From Eutrophocola sp964601805 (GTDB lineage Bacteria > Pseudomonadota > Gammaproteobacteria > Pseudomonadales > Pseudohongiellaceae): 10,853 nt of DNA. Shown piece after piece: positions 6,251 through 10,853 of this stretch. The stretch lies in NCBI GenBank assembly GCA_964601805.1, contig CAZROW010000081.1, positions 1 through 10,853 of the forward strand, given 5' to 3'. How positions within the stretch are numbered: position 1 is the first letter of the stretch; each line of letters begins with the position of its first letter. Under the pieces are notes generated by a model that was given only the letters and a program-made list of their open reading frames with translations, searched no databases and had not been told where the DNA came from. The translations under genes and the position numbers were made by a program.

Positions 6251-7000
6251 CTAACCAGTGAAGTAGCGAATCAGCAGCCAGAATCCGGCAATCGCCGTGA
6301 AAGTCAGCACAATCCTGTTGAACCAGAGCTGGGACACCCACTGCAGGAAGAGGCGGCCACCGATCGCACCTACCAGCACCAACGGGGCCGTCAACAGGAC
6401 GGAGCCATAATACTGAGGCTGGAAGACCCCCTGCCCTATAAAGATGGGGATCTTTGAGACATTTACAAACAGGAAAAAAATGGCACCGGTACCCACAAAA
6501 CTGAGCTTGTCGAGCTTGAGCAGTAAAAAATAGAGAGAAAGAATGGGGCCTGCGGCGTTTCCAATGGTGGTAGCAAAACCAGCCAGGATGCCCGATCCAG
6601 AGCGAACACTCACAGGATGGGCCAGCGCCCAGGCATTAAGGCGCGGCCTGAAAGGCTCCATGGAGACCAGGATGATAACCAGCAGGCCAAGGGCAAGCCC
6701 CATGTTGTCATTGTCCAGGAAAGACAGGGAGAAACCACCCAACAGGATGCCCGCCAGAACGGGCAGTAGCATCTTGCTGAGCTCCTGCCAGTGGGCGCGC
6801 CGCCAGTACAGGCTCACCGCTACCATGTCGCCCACCAGCAGATATAGCAGAGTGATCCCCAGGGCATCGCGAGGTGGAAACACCAATGCTACGGAAACGG
6901 TGAGCAGGGTACCCAGGGAGGGAATCCCGGCCTTGATAAACCCGGTGAACAGGGCCACCGGGCACAGCCATAGCAACGATTCGAGTGGCAGCAGTGTCAA
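6251..7000 (-). CDS. TauE/SafE family membrane transporter
   Basis: A 249-residue, very hydrophobic protein with about seven or eight membrane helices, of the TauE/SafE (DUF81) family, thought to export sulfite, sulfoacetate or other small organic anions. The family's paired half-repeats show as GFIKAGIPSLG (N-terminal, near residue 20) and GFATTIGNAAGPILSLYFL (near 145). The length is normal. The start is TTG at 7000, 12 bp after the stop of the DUF6152 gene. I see no good ribosome site and no in-frame ATG or GTG before the first helix, so translation may be coupled to the upstream gene. Substrate is unknown; no sulfur-metabolism gene is nearby. It probably shares a transcript with the DUF6152 gene. 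Confidence 0.9.
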   Translation of the reverse strand: MTLLPLESLLWLCPVALFTGFIKAGIPSLGTLLTVSVALVFPPRDALGITLLYLLVGDMVAVSLYWRRAHWQELSKMLLPVLAGILLGGFSLSFLDNDNMGLALGLLVIILVSMEPFRPRLNAWALAHPVSVRSGSGILAGFATTIGNAAGPILSLYFLLLKLDKLSFVGTGAIFFLFVNVSKIPIFIGQGVFQPQYYGSVLLTAPLVLVGAIGGRLFLQWVSQLWFNRIVLTFTAIAGFWLLIRYFTG

Positions 7001-7012
7001 AATAACGGCCGC

Positions 7013-8035
7013 TTACTGCAACTGCTCGGGAATACAACCAAACGGTTCGATCGACAACGTCGACGGCCGGTATTCGCGCGTGTAGGTAGGAAAATCCCTG
7101 TTGAAAAAGACCGGATCGTAATGATCCATGGACATGATGAGACGATTGCGCTCCCGGTCCAGGGAAAGCCTTTCGACGGTTCTCAGTGCATCCGAATGCA
7201 GCAGACCCCGCATGGGTTCGCCCTCGACGGTAACAAACTGGTTGAGTACCCCTTCCGTGAAATGCGTGGTTTCAATCACCAGCGTATCACCTTCAAAGTG
7301 ACCAACCGAGTAGCCGAGAATGGAAGGCTCCGTATCCGCCGGTGCTGCCGCCTGGTCCATATGGACAAGCCGTGTTGCATCCATCCATTCATGCCTGATC
7401 AGGACATTGTCACCTTCCATCGTAATCGCCAGGGGTGTTCCGGGTGCTCCCCAGGCGCGGCGGATGGCAACAGGTTCGCAACGATAGGTGGGGTCATCAG
7501 TGAACGGATTATATTGCTCCACTGCTGCGCGCCCGGTTTCTGTGAGGAAATCCATCATGAATTGTGGGCCGCTGGTGGCAAAGCCGCCGGGAACCAGCAT
7601 CCAGTGACCAAAAATGGAGTCACGCTGCTCCTCGACATTCTGCTGCTGGCCTCGGGGACCATTGACACTCAGTTCCCGGCCATCTTCCAGGTACACCATG
7701 TCAAAAAAACACATGGTCGGATCACGCCGGTGCCGGGAGCCGGTAATACCGATCTGCTTTCCTGGTTCGAGCATATCCGGCGTTATACCGTTGCGAGACA
7801 GTTGGGTAAAGCCATGGGACTCACAGCGCCACTCGGTGACACGGCCATCGGCATCTTCGGCCCGTATGTTCAGGTAGGCATGGGGATTGCGCTTTTCGTA
7901 CTCGATAATAGTACCCATGATGCTGACCGGTTTGTCCGCATCAAAATGCGGTGCAAAACTGTGATGGGCACTGGCAAGCCATGGAAGTGTCACTAACAAC
8001 GCTGATATACCAGCAGTGACGAGCTGTTTATTCAT
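7013..8035 (-). CDS. Secreted DUF6152-family protein
   Basis: A 340-residue exported protein. Residues 1-23 are a Sec signal peptide ending ALVTLP-type core then ASA; cleavage would give a mature N-terminus of HHSFAPHFD. The N-terminal domain (about 24-120) is DUF6152: HHSF, then the segment IMGTIIEYEKRNPHAYLNI, WRCESHG, and a small-barrel-like stretch up to MVYLEDGRELSV. The remaining about 200 residues (from FGHWM near 145) form a second region common in long members of this family, rich in aromatic residues and ending near EYRPSTLSIEPFG. No enzymatic function is established. The start is ATG 8035, with AGGGGG about 6 nt upstream; a 20-residue longer frame lacks a site and hides the signal peptide. 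TATAAT on the minus strand at 8126-8121 may be its -10 box. The TauE-like gene follows 12 bp downstream. Confidence 0.88.
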   Translation of the reverse strand: MNKQLVTAGISALLVTLPWLASAHHSFAPHFDADKPVSIMGTIIEYEKRNPHAYLNIRAEDADGRVTEWRCESHGFTQLSRNGITPDMLEPGKQIGITGSRHRRDPTMCFFDMVYLEDGRELSVNGPRGQQQNVEEQRDSIFGHWMLVPGGFATSGPQFMMDFLTETGRAAVEQYNPFTDDPTYRCEPVAIRRAWGAPGTPLAITMEGDNVLIRHEWMDATRLVHMDQAAAPADTEPSILGYSVGHFEGDTLVIETTHFTEGVLNQFVTVEGEPMRGLLHSDALRTVERLSLDRERNRLIMSMDHYDPVFFNRDFPTYTREYRPSTLSIEPFGCIPEQLQ

Positions 8036-8120
8036 TGTTTCCCCCTGGATGAAATAAAACCGGTTGAGATGAGCTTTTACTGCCTGGCGTAGCAACTCTC
8101 ACTGTAATGTCCGGAAAGCC

Positions 8121-8126
8121 ATTATA
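8121..8126 (-). promoter_or_regulatory. Possible -10 box for the DUF6152/TauE transcript
   Basis: The minus strand reads TATAAT here, a perfect sigma-70 -10 box, just downstream of the terminator of the preceding gene. Initiation would give a leader of roughly 75-80 nt. The expected -35 position falls in the terminator stem (about 8144-8149) and does not resemble TTGACA, so support is partial. Confidence 0.35.
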
Positions 8127-8132
8127 ACCGAA

Positions 8133-8170
8133 CAATAAAAAGGCGCCCCGGACTATCCCGTGGGCGCCTT
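8133..8170 (-). terminator. Rho-independent terminator of the PEBP gene
   Basis: On the minus strand AAGGCGCCC (8170-8162) pairs perfectly with GGGCGCCTT (8148-8140) around a 13-nt loop and is followed by a T-rich run TTTATTG. It begins 25 bp after the stop codon of the YbhB/YbcL-like gene. On the plus strand no T-run follows the stem, so it works in one direction. Confidence 0.9.
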
Positions 8171-8195
8171 CAATAACTTCAGCCTGGCTCAGTGA

Positions 8196-8747
8196 TTACT
8201 GGGCGTTGGCATAGCGGCCAACATAAGCGGCCTTGGCAATAACATGGCCCTGCAGGGCTTCTTCCAGTTCTTCACGGCTGGAACCTTCAGGCAAGTTCAG
8301 TGTGTCGTCCAGTGCATAAAACTCGAACACGTAATGGTGATAACGGTCAGCATACGGGGCACCCGAGCCCATGTAGTTGGCCTGGCCACGAATGTTGTTA
8401 CCCTGCACACTGCCGGATGGCAACCTGCCTTCGGGAATATCCCTGGAATTGATATTCCAGGCAATCCAGTGAGTCACGTCACCAGTACCACCACCGATGG
8501 ATACTTCGATATCGTGAAAAATAATCGCAAAACTGGCAGTGAGTTCCGGCGCGCCGGTAATGCTGAAGCCTGGCTGCACATTGTCACCGTGTGAGGTGTA
8601 CTTGATCGGGATAATGCCGCCGTCTTCAAAAGCGGTGCTGGTCACCTGCATGTTTGGCAGGTTGAATCCCTGGGCAAACGCCTGCCCTGACATGAAAAGG
8701 GTCAGTGCAAGAATGGAAAAACAAATTCTGGTCAGTCTGGTATGCAT
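8196..8747 (-). CDS. YbhB/YbcL family (PEBP-like) exported protein
   Basis: A 183-residue protein of the phosphatidylethanolamine-binding/Raf-kinase-inhibitor-like superfamily. Residues 1-25 are a signal peptide ending AFA before QG, so this member is periplasmic, unlike cytoplasmic YbhB. Family landmarks follow in order: STAFEDGGIIPIKYT (37-51), the GFSITGAPELTASFAIIFHD strand pair, the VTHWIAWNI strand (near 92-100) with its conserved His, QGNNIRGQANYMGSGAPY, and HHYVFEFYALD, giving the small anion-binding pocket of PEBPs. The usual DPDAP loop is replaced by HDIEVSIGGGTGD, common in bacterial exported forms. Bacterial functions are mostly unknown. The ATG is supported by AGGAG about 7 nt upstream. 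It is a single gene with its own terminator and is divergent from the glutamate-synthase-like gene. Confidence 0.93.
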   Translation of the reverse strand: MHTRLTRICFSILALTLFMSGQAFAQGFNLPNMQVTSTAFEDGGIIPIKYTSHGDNVQPGFSITGAPELTASFAIIFHDIEVSIGGGTGDVTHWIAWNINSRDIPEGRLPSGSVQGNNIRGQANYMGSGAPYADRYHHYVFEFYALDDTLNLPEGSSREELEEALQGHVIAKAAYVGRYANAQ

Positions 8748-9001
8748 AAAATACTCCTAGTGATGAATACGCAATCGGGTAAATTCAACCGGGTCGCAGA
8801 TGGTACAACGTCATCAATAAAGTCGCTAATAGAAATGACGCGCAATGTCCGCAGTTGCCTTTATCCGCAGAGCTACTCCGTAGGACTGCATTTGCAAAAA
8901 TTAGTTCCTCGAAGACCCGTGAAGTGGCGCTCAATCTGGTCTCTGCGGCGGGCTTTGTGTTTTAATCCAGCGACCGATTCCTAGCTTACCTGTAACCCGA
9001 C

Positions 9002-10585
9002 ATGACCGTTCGCCAGACCTTTATAACCGGCAGCATCGCTGTCCCCATCATCCTCCTGCTGCTTGTCCAGGTATGGCCGGTATTGCAGTGGCTCTGGCTC
9101 ATTGTCATACCACTGATCCTGGTGGGCATTTACGACATGGTGCAAAAACGCAAAACTGTGTTGCGCATCTACCCGGTCATCGGGCATATCCGTTACCTGT
9201 TCGAGTATATTCGACCGGAAATACAGCAATATTTTGTGGAATCCGACCTCAACGGTCGCCCGGTACCCCGGGAGTTTCGCAGCCTGGTCTACCAGCGTGC
9301 CAAGAAACAGGAAGACACCCGCCCTTTTGGTACCATCATCGACCTTTATCAGAATGGTTACGAATGGCTCAACCATGCCATGGTGCCCTCCCACCTGGAA
9401 CCGGACAGCCTGCGACAGGTCTTTGGTGAGGCTAATTGCAGCAAACCCTATTCCGTCTCTCCCCTGAATATTTCGGCCATGAGTTTCGGTTCGTTGAGCA
9501 AGCACGCCATCCTGGCACTCAATCGTGGCGCCAAATTGGGCAATTTCTTTCACAATACAGGTGAAGGTGGCCTGACCGAATACCACCGCAAATTCGGTGG
9601 CGACCTGGTCTGGCAGATCGGTACAGGGTATTTCGGCTGCCGTGATGATCTCGGCCACTTTGAGCCTGAATGCTTTACCCAGAAAGCGGTTGAAGACCAG
9701 GTGAAAATGATCGAAATCAAGATTTCCCAGGGAGCCAAGCCCGGTCATGGCGGCATTCTGCCCGCGGCCAAGGTGACCCCGGAGATTGCAGATATCCGTG
9801 GTGTGCCCCTGGGCAAGGATGTGATTTCTCCCCCTTACCACTCGGCTTTCAGCAGTCCTGAAGAATTGCTGCAATTTATTGTGCGCTTGCGTGAGCTTTC
9901 CGGTGGCAAACCCGTTGGATTCAAATTATGCCTGGGTCGCAAAAGTGAGTTTTTCGGCATATGCAGGGCCATGCATGAAACCGGCATTACCCCCGACTTT
10001 ATCACCGTGGATGGCGGTGAAGGCGGCACCGGGGCAGCGCAAATCGAGATGACCAACTCCGTGGGCACGCCGCTGCGTGAGGGCCTGCACTTCATCAATA
10101 ACGCCTTGCGTGGTGTGGGACTGCGCGACCGCATCAAGATCGTGGCTGCCGGCAAAATGTTTTCCGCCTTCCACATGCTCAGGCTCGGCGCTCTCGGTGC
10201 CGATACGGTCAATTCGGCACGCGGCATGATGTTTGCCCTGGGCTGCATCCAGGCTCGCCATTGCAATACCGACCAGTGCCCGTCAGGTGTCGCCACCCAG
10301 AATCCTGCCCGCTACAAGCAACTGGATGTCACGGACAAGGGTGTACGTGTATTCAATTACCACCAGGCCATGTTGAAATCCATGTCCGAACTGCTGGGCC
10401 AACTGGGTGTGAATTCATTGTCAGAGGTGAAACCGGAACATATCAATCGCCGCATCAATCACAGCAAGGTCACTACCTACGAGAGTATTTACCCGGAATA
10501 CGAAAAAGGCTTCCTGTTCAGTGATGCCACCATTCCCGATGCCTGGCAAAAGGCGTGGGACTCTTCATCGAGTACACATTGGTAA
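9002..10585 (+). CDS. Membrane-anchored FMN-binding glutamate synthase family protein
   Basis: A 527-residue protein corresponding to the FMN/synthase domain of the glutamate synthase large subunit, without the glutaminase domain, the GXGXG domain or the small subunit. Residues 8-45 form two hydrophobic helices, so it is probably tethered to the inner membrane with the catalytic part in the cytoplasm. SVSPLNISAMSFGSLS (151-166) and FHNTGEGG (183-190) shape the active site; GAKPGHGGILP (244-254) and DGGEGGTGAA (337-346) are family FMN/substrate motifs. C415, C421 and C426 (Cx5Cx4C, followed by PSGVATQ) form the 3Fe-4S site of true GltS. Glutamate-forming activity is not proven for this class; ammonia-dependent synthesis or another flavin reaction is possible. 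The ATG has no clear ribosome site. The 254-bp gap upstream (8748-9001), shared with the divergent PEBP gene, holds no other gene or clear promoter. Confidence 0.92.
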   Translation: MTVRQTFITGSIAVPIILLLLVQVWPVLQWLWLIVIPLILVGIYDMVQKRKTVLRIYPVIGHIRYLFEYIRPEIQQYFVESDLNGRPVPREFRSLVYQRAKKQEDTRPFGTIIDLYQNGYEWLNHAMVPSHLEPDSLRQVFGEANCSKPYSVSPLNISAMSFGSLSKHAILALNRGAKLGNFFHNTGEGGLTEYHRKFGGDLVWQIGTGYFGCRDDLGHFEPECFTQKAVEDQVKMIEIKISQGAKPGHGGILPAAKVTPEIADIRGVPLGKDVISPPYHSAFSSPEELLQFIVRLRELSGGKPVGFKLCLGRKSEFFGICRAMHETGITPDFITVDGGEGGTGAAQIEMTNSVGTPLREGLHFINNALRGVGLRDRIKIVAAGKMFSAFHMLRLGALGADTVNSARGMMFALGCIQARHCNTDQCPSGVATQNPARYKQLDVTDKGVRVFNYHQAMLKSMSELLGQLGVNSLSEVKPEHINRRINHSKVTTYESIYPEYEKGFLFSDATIPDAWQKAWDSSSSTHW

Positions 10586-10626
10586 GAGCAGGGAGAGGAT
10601 GATTTTTTCGTCAACTTCGTGTTTTC

Positions 10627-10724
10627 GTAGGTCGGCATAGCGAAGCGTTTGCCGACAAAGAAAATTTAACAAGAGCTAAATCCTCTCGTCGGCAAACGAC
10701 GCTTTGCGTCTATGCCGACCTACG
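10627..10724. repeat. Inverted REP pair (REPIN/BIME-like), copy B
   Basis: Arm 1 (10627-10656) runs GTAGGTCGGCATAGCG to TTTGCCGAC. Arm 2 (10688-10724) is the inverted unit, ending TATGCCGACCTAC. GTCGGCA and TGCCGAC pair within each arm, and arm 2 has an inner stem GACGC-AAA-GCGTC. The outer GTAG is the same as in copy A, as is the short-arm/long-arm order. The spacer is 31 bp. It lies between the convergent glutamate-synthase-like gene and the partial gene at the window end. Together the arms could form a long stem that ends transcription from both directions. Confidence 0.82.
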
Positions 10725-10773
10725 ACACCCCGGATATTCGCTAAAGCCAAACGAGTCGTTCCTTGCTCCTGAA

Positions 10774-10790
10774 ACCCGGCAAAGCCGGGT
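10774..10790 (-). terminator. Hairpin after the partial end gene
   Basis: ACCCGGC-TTT-GCCGGGT on the minus strand is a perfect 7-bp stem with a 3-nt loop, beginning 1 base after the TAA of the partial gene. Only TT then C follows, so as an intrinsic terminator it is short of T residues; the REP pair further on may complete it. Confidence 0.5.
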
Positions 10791-10791
10791 C

Positions 10792-10853
10792 TTATTCCGC
10801 GACCCTGAGCGCCACCAGTTCCCCGATATGCCCCGTGTCACCGATCGGCACGA
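10792..10853 (-). CDS. C-terminal end of a gene cut by the window edge
   Basis: The minus strand reads VPIGDTGHIGELVALRVAE and then TAA, an open frame running off the window. Nineteen residues are too few to identify the family. Codon use is like that of the neighbours, and the hairpin right after the TAA fits a real gene end. A chance frame cannot be excluded, but position, hairpin and convergent arrangement favour a gene. Confidence 0.5.
   Translation of the reverse strand, partial: VPIGDTGHIGELVALRVAE

Noticed and set aside
6155..6457. Plus-strand 100-codon frame in and beyond the gap between the M48 and TauE-like genes.
   Set aside because: Two thirds lie antisense to the transporter gene, no ribosome site precedes it and the composition is not protein-like.
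7121..7996. Plus-strand open frame (291 codons) opposite the DUF6152 gene.
   Set aside because: Shadow frame; the minus-strand reading has a signal peptide, ribosome site and family match.
8981..9874. Minus-strand open frame (297 codons) opposite the glutamate-synthase-like gene.
   Set aside because: Shadow of a gene with intact FMN and 3Fe-4S motifs; the product looks like no protein family.

Overview
The window is an ordinary-looking chromosomal segment of a Gram-negative bacterium, most likely a gammaproteobacterium, possibly marine or environmental. The clues are several Sec signal peptides, a lipoprotein metalloprotease of the BepA/YfgC type, a DUF6152 protein, a YbhB/YbcL protein and REP-type hairpins bearing the GTAG mark. 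No integrase, transposase, phage gene or CRISPR array is visible. Genus-level placement cannot be made from sequence reading alone.

Layout. Positions 1-310 hold no gene; they contain a tRNA T-arm-like hairpin and a second hairpin of unknown role. A small exported protein (311-922, +) converges on a minus-strand block which, in transcription order, is: a class III nucleotide cyclase (3543-2956), a PilZ protein (2952-2470), a secreted cupin (2434-1991) and a zinc-type amidohydrolase resembling gamma-resorcylate decarboxylase (1914-931). A FrnE-type DsbA oxidoreductase (3680-4300, +) reads away from the cyclase and converges on an M48/TPR lipoprotein (6121-4559, -). Further minus-strand genes are a TauE/SafE transporter (7000-6251), a secreted DUF6152 protein (8035-7013) and a secreted PEBP/YbhB protein (8747-8196) with a clear intrinsic terminator. 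A membrane-anchored FMN/3Fe-4S glutamate-synthase-like protein (9002-10585, +) converges on the last residues of a minus-strand gene cut by the window edge.

Two things stand out. First, the cyclase and PilZ reading frames are one frame interrupted by a single TAG. The first ~40 residues of the 'PilZ' ORF are the missing C-terminal end of the cyclase fold, so the ancestral gene encoded a cyclase-PilZ fusion of about 357 residues that could join c-di-GMP sensing to cyclic nucleotide synthesis. A Shine-Dalgarno-like GAGAGGG just before the stop and a TTG just after it leave open reinitiation into a split protein. Second, two inverted REP pairs (4380-4514 and 10627-10724) lie between convergent genes. 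Their stems differ by compensating base changes while the outer GTAGG is kept, and both are followed by a shared downstream motif containing GTCGTTCCTTG. They look like REPIN/BIME elements whose mobilising RAYT transposase is elsewhere in the genome.

The remaining genes seem to be independent housekeeping or envelope functions. The cupin and decarboxylase-like amidohydrolase may form a small operon acting on an unidentified aromatic or carboxylate compound.
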